Shown in pieces: positions 9,576-19,181 of a stretch of DNA of 64,000 nt (positions within the stretch are counted from its first letter, which is position 1; each line of letters begins with the position of its first letter). The notes beneath the pieces are model-generated. The model worked only from the letters and a program-made list of their open reading frames with translations, was not told the origin of the DNA and did not search any database. The translations under genes and the position numbers were made by a program. This stretch comes from Lysobacterales bacterium (GTDB lineage Bacteria > Pseudomonadota > Gammaproteobacteria > Xanthomonadales > Rhodanobacteraceae), in contig JADJHN010000003.1 in the NCBI GenBank assembly GCA_016707485.1, positions 434,001 through 498,000 of the forward strand, written 5' to 3'.

Positions 9576-11036
9576 ATGGAACCAATCGTGTACATCCAGC
9601 TCGATGGCCTGGGACCCAGATACGCCCAGCTGATACGCGCCCTGAAATCCGCCATCCTCGAATCGCGGCTGGCCGCCGGCGCCCGGGTACCGGCAAGCCG
9701 GGCGCTGGCCGCCGAACTGGGTATTTCGCGCAATACGGTGATTGCTGCCTATGACCAGTTGCAGGCCGAAGGATTTCTCGTCGGCCGTGTTGGCGCGGGC
9801 AGCTTTGTTGCGGAAATCGGCACCCGCATCGCCCCGTTGCGCGAATCCGGCGAAAACGCGCTGGCCGCACCGCTGTCGCAGTTTGCACATCGCGCGCTGG
9901 CGCTCAATGACGGCACACGCATTCCCGGGCACCAGCATCGCGACCTGCGCTACAACCTCCAGTACGGATTGCCATTGACCAATCCGGCACTGGCCAGTGC
10001 CTGGCGTCGTGAAATCAGTCGCGCCGCCGAACGCGCGGAGTTCGACTACCCCGATGCGCAGGGCCTGGCGGCACTGCGTGAGCAGATCTGCGACTACCTT
10101 GCGCGGCGTCGCGGAGTGACAGCGCGCGCCGCCAACATCCTGGTCATTTCCGGCACCCAGCAGGCTTTTGCACTGGCTTCCCGCGTGCTGCTCGAAGTGG
10201 GCGACACGGTCGTGCTCGAGGACCCGCATTATCGAGGGGCGCGGCAGATCTTCTCCACCTATGGCGCACGTGTTCGCGGGGTGCGGGTCGATCAGGAAGG
10301 ACTCGTTCCGGCCGCCCTGCCCGCACGTGCGCGGCTCGCGGTCGTCACGCCATCGCACCAGTTCCCGACCGGTGCCTTGCTGCCACTGGCACGCCGCGTG
10401 GAACTGCTCGAATGGGCCGTCGCCGGAAAAGCCTGGCTGATCGAGGATGACTACGATGGCGAGTTCCGCTTTGGTGGTCGACCGCTCGCCGCACTCAAGT
10501 CGCTCGACCACGACGGCCGGGTGATCTACATCGGCAGCTATTCGAAGACACTGTTTCCGGCCCTGCGCCTTGGCTACATGGTGTTGCCGGATTCACTGAT
10601 CGATGCCTTCCGCGCCGCAAAATGGCTGGAGGACCGCGGCAGCAACACGCTTGAGCAGGCTGCCCTTGCCCACTTCATGGCCAGCGGTGGATTCGAGCGT
10701 CATTTGCGCCGTGCCGCGCAGAGCCTGCGCGCACGCCGCTCAGCGATGATCGAGGGCCTGCGCAAGCATGCTGCCGATGCCGTCGAGGTCGTCGACTCGA
10801 ACGCCGGCATGCACCTGACCGCATGGCTCAAATCGGGCAATCACGCCGATTGCGAACGCCTTGCCGCGCATGCCCGCATGCGTGGGCTCGGCCTCTACAC
10901 GATTGCCCCCTATTCCCTACAGAGCCCGTCCCGGCCAGGTCTCCTGCTCGGCTATGCCGGACTGCCGCCCGCCGATATCGAAGCGGCGATGAAACAATTC
11001 GGTCGCTGCCTGCGCGATACCGGGTTGCTGGGCTGA
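9576..11036 (+). CDS. MocR/PdxR-family transcriptional regulator (GntR HTH fused to aminotransferase-like domain)
   Basis: The 486-residue protein starts with a GntR winged helix (PRYAQLIRALKSAILESRLAAGARVPASRALAAELGISRNTVIAAYDQLQAEGFL). It continues as a fold-type I aminotransferase domain from about residue 110: ALREQICDYLARRRGV, ISGTQQAFALASRVLL, VEDPHY-like block, IEDDYDGEFRF and YIGSYSKTLFPALRLGYMV, where the Lys is the PLP Schiff-base residue. MocR proteins use PLP as effector. I chose the ATG at 9576 over a TTG at 9546 because it begins at the usual distance before the HTH. It is divergent from the PPOX-family gene, its likely target. Confidence 0.93.
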   Translation: MEPIVYIQLDGLGPRYAQLIRALKSAILESRLAAGARVPASRALAAELGISRNTVIAAYDQLQAEGFLVGRVGAGSFVAEIGTRIAPLRESGENALAAPLSQFAHRALALNDGTRIPGHQHRDLRYNLQYGLPLTNPALASAWRREISRAAERAEFDYPDAQGLAALREQICDYLARRRGVTARAANILVISGTQQAFALASRVLLEVGDTVVLEDPHYRGARQIFSTYGARVRGVRVDQEGLVPAALPARARLAVVTPSHQFPTGALLPLARRVELLEWAVAGKAWLIEDDYDGEFRFGGRPLAALKSLDHDGRVIYIGSYSKTLFPALRLGYMVLPDSLIDAFRAAKWLEDRGSNTLEQAALAHFMASGGFERHLRRAAQSLRARRSAMIEGLRKHAADAVEVVDSNAGMHLTAWLKSGNHADCERLAAHARMRGLGLYTIAPYSLQSPSRPGLLLGYAGLPPADIEAAMKQFGRCLRDTGLLG

Positions 11037-11245
11037 AACGCACGCTGGAGCGCAAGCGCATCAATTTGCCGCGCATCAAGCCGCGTCGGCGTGCGCAAGG
11101 CCCGCGGTGCCTGCCGTCGCCTGTGTGCCGACAATTGCCAGAGCCCGCTTGAACAAGCCGACATTGCCCCGATTTTCCTGCGCGCGCTCGCCACAAGTCG
11201 CATAATGGGCCATCAGGACATCAGGATTTCCGGAATCCCCACGCA

Positions 11246-11803
11246 ATGAGTGGATACAGCACAACCTCGGAGCCCGTGCGCTTCGAACGGGATTGTCCCG
11301 CAGTGATGGTGCCGCAGGGTGACAACGTCGTCCTGCCCGCCGGCCAGGCCGGCTATATCACCCAGGCGCTGGGTGGCAGTTTCACCGTATTTGTCGACGG
11401 CAACCTGTTCCGCATTGCCGGCAGCGATGCCGATGCGATTGGCAAGGTTGCACCAATTCCGCTTGAGCTGGCCGCCGATGCTGCCGATGAGGATGTCGAG
11501 AAGCTGGTCTGGTCACAGCTGCGCACCTGCTTTGATCCCGAGATACCGATCGACATCGTCGAACTCGGCCTTGTCTACGACTGCGACCTGGAAAAGGCCG
11601 ACGACGGCCAGCGCAAGGTCAAGATCCGCATGACCCTGACCGCCCCGGGTTGTGGCATGGGCGAGATCCTCGTCGAGGATGTGCGCAGCAAGCTCGAAAT
11701 GATCCCGACCATCAGCGAGACAGACGTCGAACTGGTGTTCGATCCGCCCTGGAACCACAGCATGATGTCCGACGCGGCCAAGCTCGAAACCGGGATGTTC
11801 TGA
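11246..11803 (+). CDS. sufT: Putative Fe-S cluster assembly protein SufT
   Basis: The 185-residue protein has a distinctive N-terminal part (ERDCPAVMVPQGDNVVLPAGQAGYITQALGGSFTV) and a DUF59/MIP18-type domain with DPEIPIDIVELGLVYD and MTLTAPGCGMGE. This is the SufT architecture, implicated in maturation of Fe-S proteins. It is an orphan here: no suf or isc genes lie next to it. The next gene downstream is tRNA-Lys on the opposite strand. The 209 bp upstream (11037-11245) hold no convincing gene. Confidence 0.9.
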   Translation: MSGYSTTSEPVRFERDCPAVMVPQGDNVVLPAGQAGYITQALGGSFTVFVDGNLFRIAGSDADAIGKVAPIPLELAADAADEDVEKLVWSQLRTCFDPEIPIDIVELGLVYDCDLEKADDGQRKVKIRMTLTAPGCGMGEILVEDVRSKLEMIPTISETDVELVFDPPWNHSMMSDAAKLETGMF

Positions 11804-11852
11804 TTTCCGTCAATCCGGGGCCGTCCAGGCCGGGATTTGTCAATCGTGAAGG

Positions 11853-11927
11853 TGGTGGGCCGTGAAGGATTTGAACCTTCGACCAATGGATTAAAAGTCC
11901 ACTGCTCTACCGCTGAGCTAACGGCCC
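11853..11927 (-). tRNA. tRNA-Lys (UUU)
   Basis: A 75-nt cloverleaf on the minus strand with encoded CCA. Acceptor GGGCCGT/ACGGCCC, D-arm TAGCTCAGCGGTAGAGCA, anticodon loop CTTTTAA (TTT), T-loop TTCAAAT. It lies downstream of queC, a common Lysobacterales arrangement. Confidence 0.96.
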
Positions 11928-11948
11928 CTCTTTATATCAATACCGCTG

Positions 11949-12010
11949 TCGCGCAAAGCGCGACGATCACTCCCCCTCTCCCGCTCCGGGAGAGGGCAAG
12001 GGGTGAGGGC
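11949..12010. repeat. Intergenic palindromic repeats between queC and tRNA-Lys
   Basis: The 286-bp gene-free gap holds a perfect TCGCGC-AAA-GCGCGA hairpin (11949-11963) and CCCTCTCCCG-CTC-CGGGAGAGGG (11974-11996), followed by CAAGGGGTGAGGGC. The second is a widespread proteobacterial intergenic palindrome type. A degenerate fragment (ATCACTCCCCTCTCC) recurs at about 12046-12060. They may end the queC transcript, but no U-tract is present. Confidence 0.7.
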
Positions 12011-12213
12011 CACGTCGCGACAGAGTCGAACAAAGCCTCGCCCCGATCACTCCCCTCTCCTTCCGCCCCCTTTGTTGCATCATGAACGGGTACGGGGCTA
12101 GGGTCCGCCTGCCACGATACACATCGAAGCACCGCGCAGCCGGCAAGTGCCAGGAATGGTTCCGACCAGATGCATGCAGCGCGCGGGTCGCGCAGTTTAA
12201 CGGCATATTCCAC

Positions 12214-12894
12214 TCAACGATAGCGGGTCGGATCGGGAATTCCGGCTGCGGCGAATCCTTCGGCACGCAAGCGGCATGCGTCGCAATGGCCGCATGCACG
12301 CCCTTCGGCATCTGCCGAGTAGCACGATACCGTCGCCGAGAAATCGATACCGAGGCGCAGCCCTTCGCGCGCGATGTCCGCCTTGCTCATGTTCATCAGC
12401 GGCGCATGCACGCGAATCCCGGCACCCTCGACACCCGATCGCGTCGCCAGGTTGGCCAGCCGCTCGAAGGACTCGATGAAGGCCGGGCGACAATCCGGAT
12501 AACCCGAATAATCCACGGCATTGACGCCGCAGAAGATGTCGTTGGCACCAAGCACTTCTGCCCAGCCGAGTGCGATCGACAACATGATGGTGTTGCGTGC
12601 CGGCACATAAGTGAGCGGAATGCCCTCGCCGCCCTGCTCAGGCACCTCGATGTCGGCCGTCAGGGCCGAGCCACCGATCGAACGCAAGTCGACACTGACG
12701 GTCTTGTGCACAAGCGCACCGAGTGCCGTGGCGATGCGGGCCGCAGCCACCAATTCGGACCCATGACGCTGGCCGTATGCCACGCTGAGCGCGTGGATGG
12801 CGAAACCATGCTCGCGCGCGATGGCCAGGGTGACTGCCGAGTCCATGCCGCCGGACACAAGCACGACGGCCGATTTGCCCGATTCTCTGTTCAT
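12214..12894 (-). CDS. queC: 7-cyano-7-deazaguanine (preQ0) synthase QueC
   Basis: QueC converts 7-carboxy-7-deazaguanine to preQ0 with ATP and ammonia in queuosine synthesis. The 226-residue protein has the PP-loop SGGMDS (residues 14-19), [28 protein letters not shown] and a zinc site ([17 protein letters not shown]). I chose the ATG at 12894 because AAGGAAG sits just upstream. An ATG at 12909 adds five residues. It follows queE after a 163-bp gap with no visible gene, so both probably belong to the tol-que transcription unit. Confidence 0.96.
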   Translation of the reverse strand: MNRESGKSAVVLVSGGMDSAVTLAIAREHGFAIHALSVAYGQRHGSELVAAARIATALGALVHKTVSVDLRSIGGSALTADIEVPEQGGEGIPLTYVPARNTIMLSIALGWAEVLGANDIFCGVNAVDYSGYPDCRPAFIESFERLANLATRSGVEGAGIRVHAPLMNMSKADIAREGLRLGIDFSATVSCYSADAEGRACGHCDACRLRAEGFAAAGIPDPTRYR

Positions 12895-13057
12895 GGCTTC
12901 CTTCATCATTCATTGCCGATGTCGATCAGCAGGACCAAAGCAGCGCGGCAGTCGGTCTCCCACGCGCATCGCGCGCGGACGCAAACCGACCGACACTGCG
13001 GATCCGTTAACCTTCCACGCAGCCTGCAGCTCGCCGCACGCGCCAATCGCGGCAAAG

Positions 13058-13747
13058 CTAGCGCCCCGGCTCATTGCCCCAGAGCAACTTGTGCAACTGC
13101 ATCTGGAAGCGCACCGGCAGGCGATCGGCGAGGATCCAGTCGGCCAGGTCGCGCGGCGCGAGCTTGCCCTGCACCGGCGAAAAGAGGACGGGGCAACGCG
13201 CGCTCAATGCATGCTCGCGGACCCGCGCAACCGCCCAGTCATAGTCCTGCCGATCGGCGAGCACGATCTTGACCTGGTCGCTTGCCTGCAGGTGCGCGAT
13301 GTTGCTCCACAGGTTCCGCTCAACTTCACCCGACCCCGGTGCCTTCAGGTCCATGACCCGACGCACGCGCGGATCCACTTCGGCAATGTCGAGTGCGCCC
13401 GAGGTTTCCAGGGAAACCTCGTGGCCGGCGTTACAGAGTGCTTCAAGCAAGGCGAGGCAACGCTTCTGAGCAAGCGGCTCACCACCGGTCACGCAAACGC
13501 GATGCACGCCGAATGCAGCAACGCTGGCAACAACCTCATCGATCTCGTGCCACTCGCCGCCGTGGAACGCATATTCGGTATCGCACCAGCTGCAACGCAA
13601 CGGGCATCCGGTCAAGCGCACGAACACGGTCGGCCAGCCGACGCTGTCGGACTCGCCCTGCAAGGAACAGAAGATCTCGGTCAGACGAAGACGCCGGCTT
13701 GTGGCCGGCGTTGGTGTTTCGTTCTGCAGCGGACGAATTGCATTCAC
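13058..13747 (-). CDS. queE: 7-carboxy-7-deazaguanine synthase QueE
   Basis: A radical-SAM enzyme that contracts 6-carboxytetrahydropterin to CDG in the queuosine pathway. After LRLTEIFCSLQGE it has the Fe-S motif C48-x3-C52-x2-C55 (CPLRCSWC), VCVTGGEPL for SAM binding, and LETSGALD and MDLKAPGSGE. The GTG at 13747 gives 229 residues and lies 23 nt after the cpoB stop. A GTG at 13798 would overlap cpoB and add 17 residues. Adjacent to queC, as in most Lysobacterales. Confidence 0.93.
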   Translation of the reverse strand: MNAIRPLQNETPTPATSRRLRLTEIFCSLQGESDSVGWPTVFVRLTGCPLRCSWCDTEYAFHGGEWHEIDEVVASVAAFGVHRVCVTGGEPLAQKRCLALLEALCNAGHEVSLETSGALDIAEVDPRVRRVMDLKAPGSGEVERNLWSNIAHLQASDQVKIVLADRQDYDWAVARVREHALSARCPVLFSPVQGKLAPRDLADWILADRLPVRFQMQLHKLLWGNEPGR

Positions 13748-13769
13748 CAGCGAAAATCCGGCATGGCAC

Positions 13770-14687
13770 TCAGCGTCGGTTCTCCAGCTGCAGCGCACGC
13801 AGGCGGCCCTGCGCGAGTCGTGCGACCGTGGTGTCGGGATACGTGGAAATCACCTTGTTCAACGTGGCCTCCGCCGCGTCCCATTGCTTGAGCTCGTACT
13901 GGCAATAGCCGGTCTTGAGCAAGGCGTCGGGCGCCTTCTGGTTCTGCGGAAAACGTGACAGCAGGGTGCTGAATGTTTCCAGTGCCACACGGTAATTCTG
14001 CGTGACGTAATAGGATTCGCCCAGCCAGTAATACGCATTGCCTGCCAGATCGCTGTTCGGATACTGATCAATGAAGGCCTGGAAGCGGCGTGCCGATTCT
14101 GCATAGCGACCATCCTTGAGCGCGGAAAACGCTTCGTCATAGCTGCGCTTTTCGGCTTCCGGATCGGAGACGGCAGTCGGCTCCATGTTGCTCGCCGCAG
14201 GCGCGTCGGTCGGCGTCGCACTGCCGACCTGATCCGCGGGCGCGAGCTGCGCATCGGCAGCGCTCAAGGAGCCGGGTACATCCGTGCCTGCCGGCACGCC
14301 CAACTGGATATCCTGAAGACCCTGGCCGGCATTCGGGTTGCTCGAACCGGGTGCGATCACCGCTGCCGGCCGACCTCCTTCGATGCGACCGATGCGCGAA
14401 TCCAGATCAATGTACTGATCCTTGGCCCGCTGTTGCGCTTCGCCCAGTTGGTGGCGAAGTTCCTCGACCTGGCCTTGCAAGGATTGCACTTGCGACTGCA
14501 GGGCCTGGATCTGGTTGACCAGATCGACGCTGCCCTGTGCTCCGCCGGACGACTGCTGTTCCAGGCGTTGCACGCGCTCGGACAGACTCAACCGCTGCTG
14601 GGCCTGAGCCGGAACGGCAAATGCAGCAGCGGCCACCAGGGCCGCTGCTGCAAAGGTCTTGACGCAAGTTGCTTGACGCAGGGACAT
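13770..14687 (-). CDS. cpoB: Tol-Pal system coordinator CpoB (YbgF)
   Basis: A periplasmic protein linking Tol-Pal energy to peptidoglycan synthesis during constriction. The 305-residue precursor has a signal peptide ending AVPAQA, a coiled coil (SERVQRLEQQ; DLVNQIQALQSQVQSLQGQVEELRHQL), a low-complexity linker, then TPR-like repeats (YDEAFSALKDGRYAESARRFQAF; NAYYWLGESYYVTQNYRVALETF). The ATG at 14687 overlaps the pal stop by one base (TGATG), indicating translational coupling. An in-frame upstream extension inside pal is rejected. Confidence 0.93.
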   Translation of the reverse strand: MSLRQATCVKTFAAAALVAAAAFAVPAQAQQRLSLSERVQRLEQQSSGGAQGSVDLVNQIQALQSQVQSLQGQVEELRHQLGEAQQRAKDQYIDLDSRIGRIEGGRPAAVIAPGSSNPNAGQGLQDIQLGVPAGTDVPGSLSAADAQLAPADQVGSATPTDAPAASNMEPTAVSDPEAEKRSYDEAFSALKDGRYAESARRFQAFIDQYPNSDLAGNAYYWLGESYYVTQNYRVALETFSTLLSRFPQNQKAPDALLKTGYCQYELKQWDAAEATLNKVISTYPDTTVARLAQGRLRALQLENRR

Positions 14688-15199
14688 CAGTTCGCGCTGG
14701 TGTAGACGATTTCGACGCGGCGATTCTTCGCCCATGCCGATTCGTCATGGCCGCGATCAACCGGACGCTCTTCGCCGTAGCTGACGACATTGAGCTGGCC
14801 CATCGATGCACCGGCCGCGCTCACGGCGCTCTGCACGGCATTGCCACGACGCTCGCCGAGGCCGAGGTTGTACTCACGGGTCCCGCGCTCGTCGGCATGG
14901 CCTTCGAGCGTCACGCGGGCGTTCGGGAACTGACGCAGGTATTCGGCATGGCAGGCAATCTGCGCGCTGAATTCCGGCTTGATCTCGGTGCGATCGAGAT
15001 CGAAGTAGACGACACGCTGGCGCAGGCAGGAATCGGAATCGAGATCGCCGACCTTGTAACGGCCGGTGTCACCGGCAGGCTGGGTGTCGGTGACGGCCGG
15101 CTGCTCGACCGGACCATCCGTCTTGACGGCCTTCTTGGCGCAGGCGGCGACGCCGGCGACGAGCATTACGGAGACGAGAATACGAGCTGCGTTGTTCAT
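14687..15199 (-). CDS. pal: Peptidoglycan-associated lipoprotein Pal
   Basis: An outer-membrane lipoprotein whose OmpA domain holds peptidoglycan. The 170 residues have a lipoprotein signal with lipobox VAAC (Cys20), a short linker and the OmpA-like domain: VYFDLDRTEI, LEGHADERGTREYNLGLGERRGNAV and RRVEIVYTSAN. It lies 104 bp after tolB. The spacer could hold a separate promoter but no clear one is seen. Confidence 0.97.
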   Translation of the reverse strand: MNNAARILVSVMLVAGVAACAKKAVKTDGPVEQPAVTDTQPAGDTGRYKVGDLDSDSCLRQRVVYFDLDRTEIKPEFSAQIACHAEYLRQFPNARVTLEGHADERGTREYNLGLGERRGNAVQSAVSAAGASMGQLNVVSYGEERPVDRGHDESAWAKNRRVEIVYTSAN

Positions 15200-15303
15200 T
15201 GGTGATCCCCTAAAGTGGTGATGTTGATGACGGTGGGTTCTGGGACAATTGCATTTCGAACGCTGAAGCCGGTGAGCCGGTCTTTGATTATTTCAGTTAT
15301 CGG

Positions 15304-16614
15304 TTAACGTTGGCGAAACGGGCTCCAGGCCGGCTCGCGCACATCGCCGTCCGCAAGCACCAGTCGCTGCCTGACGCGACCATCCGTGGAAACCGCATAC
15401 AGCACACCGCGAGACCCTTCGGTTGCGGCGTAGATAAGCATGCTGCCGTTCGGCGCGAAACTGGGCGATTCGTCCACGTTGCCAGGCGAAATGTCGCTGT
15501 AAGTTCCTGTTGCGCGGTCAAAAACCGTAATACGATACACGTTTCCAGTGCCTTGTGCCATGGCAATTTTCTTGCCATCGCAGCAGATTGTGGCGCGCGC
15601 ATTGTACTGGCCCTGGAAGGTCAATCGGGAAGCATCGCCGCCGGAAAGCGGAACTTCATATAACTGCGGTTTACCTGAGCGATCCGAAGTGAAGACCAGA
15701 CTGCGCCCGTCGGGCATCCAGGCGGCCTCGACGTCGATAGCAAAATGGCTGGTAAGCCGTGTCGTCTTGCGCGTGGCCAGATCCATGATGTAGATGTCCG
15801 GACTGCCGGCATAGGACAGGTTCATGGCCAGCTTGCTGCCATCCGGTGAAAAAGCCGGGCCGCCATTGATGCCCTTCTGTGCCGAGATCAATTCGCGCGA
15901 GCCGGTGGACACGTCCTGGATGTAGATCGCGGAATTGCTGCGCTCGAACGAAACGTAGGCCAACTTGCGGCCATCCGGCGACCACGCCGGCGACATCAGC
16001 GGCTCGCGCGAGCGCACGACTACCTGGGGATTGAATCCATCCGAGTCGGCGACCATCAGCGCGTACTGGGTGTTCTGCCCAAGCCCCACCGAGGTCACGT
16101 ACGCGATGCGCGTCCAGAAAGCACCGCGAACGCCGAGGATCTTCTCGTAGATCAGGTCGGCGATCCTGTGCGCAACATCGCGCATGCCCGTGCGCTGGCC
16201 GCTGATGGCCAGGCCGAGCATGCGGCTCTGTCGGGCAACATCGAACAATTCGAACTCGACGCGAAGTGCGCCCTCACCGGCATCGGCGACACGCCCGACC
16301 ACAAGGTAGTTCTGCTTGAGCAGGCGCCAGGTCGCAAACTGGACCTCGGACTCGCGCGTCGGAAACTCGACGATGTCACGTTTGGCCAGGGTGAAGAACT
16401 TGCCGGATCGGGCCAGGTCGGCGCGCACGATTTCCGCCACATCTGTCTCGGGCGGCAGACCGGCACCTTCGAAAGCAAACGGCACCACGGCAACCGGGTC
16501 GGCAGTACGGCTGCCATCGGTGATGTCGATGCTGAGCCCCTGGCCGATGGCACTGTTGCCAAGGACGCAGAGCAGCAGGGCGAGCGAAAGGCGGATGAGG
16601 AATCGATTGTTCAT
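15304..16614 (-). CDS. tolB: Tol-Pal periplasmic beta-propeller protein TolB
   Basis: It interacts with Pal and TolA in the periplasm. The 436 residues have a signal peptide (MNNRFLIRLSLALLLCVLGNSAIG), an N-terminal alpha/beta domain (VPFAFEGAGLPPETDVAEIVRADLARSGKF) and a six-bladed propeller of WSPDGRKLAYVSFE, FSPDGSKLAM, WMPDGRSLVFTSDRSGKPQLY-type WD40-like blades. Six bases separate it from tolA. Confidence 0.97.
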   Translation of the reverse strand: MNNRFLIRLSLALLLCVLGNSAIGQGLSIDITDGSRTADPVAVVPFAFEGAGLPPETDVAEIVRADLARSGKFFTLAKRDIVEFPTRESEVQFATWRLLKQNYLVVGRVADAGEGALRVEFELFDVARQSRMLGLAISGQRTGMRDVAHRIADLIYEKILGVRGAFWTRIAYVTSVGLGQNTQYALMVADSDGFNPQVVVRSREPLMSPAWSPDGRKLAYVSFERSNSAIYIQDVSTGSRELISAQKGINGGPAFSPDGSKLAMNLSYAGSPDIYIMDLATRKTTRLTSHFAIDVEAAWMPDGRSLVFTSDRSGKPQLYEVPLSGGDASRLTFQGQYNARATICCDGKKIAMAQGTGNVYRITVFDRATGTYSDISPGNVDESPSFAPNGSMLIYAATEGSRGVLYAVSTDGRVRQRLVLADGDVREPAWSPFRQR

Positions 16615-16620
16615 CAGGGA

Positions 16621-17520
16621 TTATCCTTGGCCGTCGTACTTGAAGTTGAACGTGATTTCGCGACTGAAAACCTTTTCGTAGCCCCGATAGGGCAAGGGCG
16701 CGGCGCGCATGACCGCTTGCTCGATCGACAGTCGCGCCGCCGGGTCGGCATTGCACGGCGAGGTGACATTGGCTGAAATCACGTCACCACCCGGGATCTG
16801 AACAATCAGCAAGGTACAGCGCAAGCCGGCAGGAATCGACTCCGGTCGGTTCCAGTTCTGCGTCACGGCCGCCTGGATCGCTGCCGCATAACGCGCGGTG
16901 AGGTCGGTGTCCTCGCCTCCGCCACCGGTCTGTGCTTGCCTTGATTCCTGTTCCAGCAACTCGTCCATGCGCTCCTTCTCGGCCTGCTGCTGATCGGCAA
17001 GGCGTTTGTCCTGGAGCTGCTTGAGGCGCTCCTTTTCGAGATTCTTCTTCTTCTCGGCGTCGGCAAGCTGCTTGCGCACCTGTTCGAGCTCCTTCTGCCG
17101 CGCCGCTTCCTGTTTCTCCTGCTCCAGCAGGATCTGCTCGCGGCGCCGCTTCTCTTCCTGTTCCTTCCTTGCCTCGTCGGCTTTCTGCTCGGCCATAGCG
17201 GCAACCCGTTGCTGGTCGATCAGATCCTGTTTCAAGGGTTCCAGTGGCGGCACGCTGTCGGGTTTCGGCTTCTCCTCGACGACTTTCGGCGGCGGCGGCG
17301 TGGGCTTGGGGCGTTCCGTCCTGGCACTCGCCTTTCGCGATGTCGGCTTTGGCGCACTGGTCGGCCCGACCAGGCTGGCTTCGATCACCGGGCCAGGCAT
17401 GACCACCGTCCGCGTGGCCGTCGTCCACATCAGGCCGAGTGCAATCAAGCCAATCAGCACTCCGTGCAACAGCAACGAAAAGAGGAATGCACGGGCCTTG
17501 TCGGCAAGACTCTCCTTCAT
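16621..17520 (-). CDS. tolA: Cell envelope integrity protein TolA
   Basis: An inner-membrane protein spanning the periplasm. One N-terminal membrane helix (FLFSLLLHGVLIGLIALGLMW) precedes a Pro/Lys segment, then a long charged helical domain II rich in Lys/Glu/Arg/Ala/Gln (about residues 90-200) and a C-terminal TolA/TonB-C-like domain (YAAAIQAAVTQNWNRPESIPAGLRCTLLI). At 299 residues it is shorter than E. coli TolA (421), but typical of this order. Spacing to tolR is 5 bp. Confidence 0.94.
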   Translation of the reverse strand: MKESLADKARAFLFSLLLHGVLIGLIALGLMWTTATRTVVMPGPVIEASLVGPTSAPKPTSRKASARTERPKPTPPPPKVVEEKPKPDSVPPLEPLKQDLIDQQRVAAMAEQKADEARKEQEEKRRREQILLEQEKQEAARQKELEQVRKQLADAEKKKNLEKERLKQLQDKRLADQQQAEKERMDELLEQESRQAQTGGGGEDTDLTARYAAAIQAAVTQNWNRPESIPAGLRCTLLIVQIPGGDVISANVTSPCNADPAARLSIEQAVMRAAPLPYRGYEKVFSREITFNFKYDGQG

Positions 17521-17525
17521 GCGGG

Positions 17526-17969
17526 TCAGCGCTTTCCTGCGGGCTGGGTTGGCTGGCTCATCAGTCCGACCTTTGGTGCACCGGCCTGCTGCAACAACAC
17601 CATGACCGCGTAAATGCGTCCGTAATCGACACGTTCATCGCCACCGATCATGACCGGCACCTGCGGATTCTGGCGCACGAAAGCTGAAACCTTGTTGACC
17701 AGGGTTTCCTCGTCAACTGCTTCGCGCGCGCTCGCGCCGAGGGTAAGGAAGAAGGCACCATCCTTGTCGACGCTGACAACGACCGGCTCCTTGTCGTTCT
17801 GGATCGCGCTGGCGCTGGACTTCGGCAACTCGATGTCGACGCCGAGGTTCATCAGCGGCGCGGTGACCATGAAGATGATCAACAGGACCAGCATCACGTC
17901 GATATAAGGCACGACGTTGATCTCGGCCTTGAGCTGGCGGCGTTTGCGATTGCGGTAACTGTGCTGCAT
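17526..17969 (-). CDS. tolR: Tol-Pal proton-channel subunit TolR
   Basis: An ExbD/TolR protein of 147 residues. A short basic cytosolic start (MQHSYRNRKRRQLKAEINVVPYIDVMLVLLII), with the membrane-embedded Asp of PYIDVML, the proton-conducting residue, precedes a periplasmic domain ending near GYGRIYAVMVLLQQAGAPKVG-type sequence. Between tolQ and tolA; a 78-bp gap separates it from tolQ. Confidence 0.96.
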   Translation of the reverse strand: MQHSYRNRKRRQLKAEINVVPYIDVMLVLLIIFMVTAPLMNLGVDIELPKSSASAIQNDKEPVVVSVDKDGAFFLTLGASAREAVDEETLVNKVSAFVRQNPQVPVMIGGDERVDYGRIYAVMVLLQQAGAPKVGLMSQPTQPAGKR

Positions 17970-18047
17970 CAGGCGACTCCGACCTCGATCCTTTCAGCCA
18001 TGACAACGTGATCCGCAGCATGCAACGCATGGACGGATCGCTCGGGT

Positions 18048-18724
<677 letters not shown>

Positions 18725-18728
<4 letters not shown>

Positions 18729-19144
18729 GGCTTGGAAATCTCTTGGAGCAGGAATTCGGGCATGGGATGTGGTTTCCAGCGTTCGCCATCAAGACAGGCG
18801 ATGCGCACTTCGGCGCTGACCAGCAGGGTCTTGTCCGCATGCTGATGCAACGATTGTTCAACCTTGAAACTGGCGCTGCGCACTTCGCTGACGAGCACCG
18901 AGGCATCGAGCAGGTCATCCAGCCGCGCCGGCCGGTTGAAACGCAGATCCATGCTGTGGACGACAAAGATGACACCATGCTGCTCGCGCAACCTCGCCTG
19001 TTCGATGCCGCTGGCACGCAACCATTCCGTGCGTGCGCGCTCGAAGAAGCGCACGTAACTGGCGTGGTAGACGACACCTCCGGCGTCGGTATCTTCCCAG
19101 TACACACGCAAAGGCCAGATGAACGGCGAGGAGCGCGACGTCAT
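18725..19144 (-). CDS. ybgC: Tol-Pal-associated acyl-CoA thioesterase YbgC
   Basis: A hot-dog-fold thioesterase of 139 residues. YWEDTDAGGVVYHASYVRFFERARTEWLR carries the 4-hydroxybenzoyl-CoA thioesterase-type active site, with an Asp in the DTDAGGVVYH block. The ATG at 19144 has GGAGG 9 nt upstream and clears the ruvB stop by 37 bp. The longer in-frame start would overlap ruvB and is rejected. First gene of the tol operon. Confidence 0.94.
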
Positions 19145-19181
19145 TGGACTTGCCTCCGCGGCCTGACAGACGAATGACCGA

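Noticed and set aside
11076..11211. Short minus-strand frame of about 45 codons upstream of sufT (MAHYATCGERAQ...)
   Set aside because: No ribosome-binding site, lower third-position GC than neighbours and no recognisable family.
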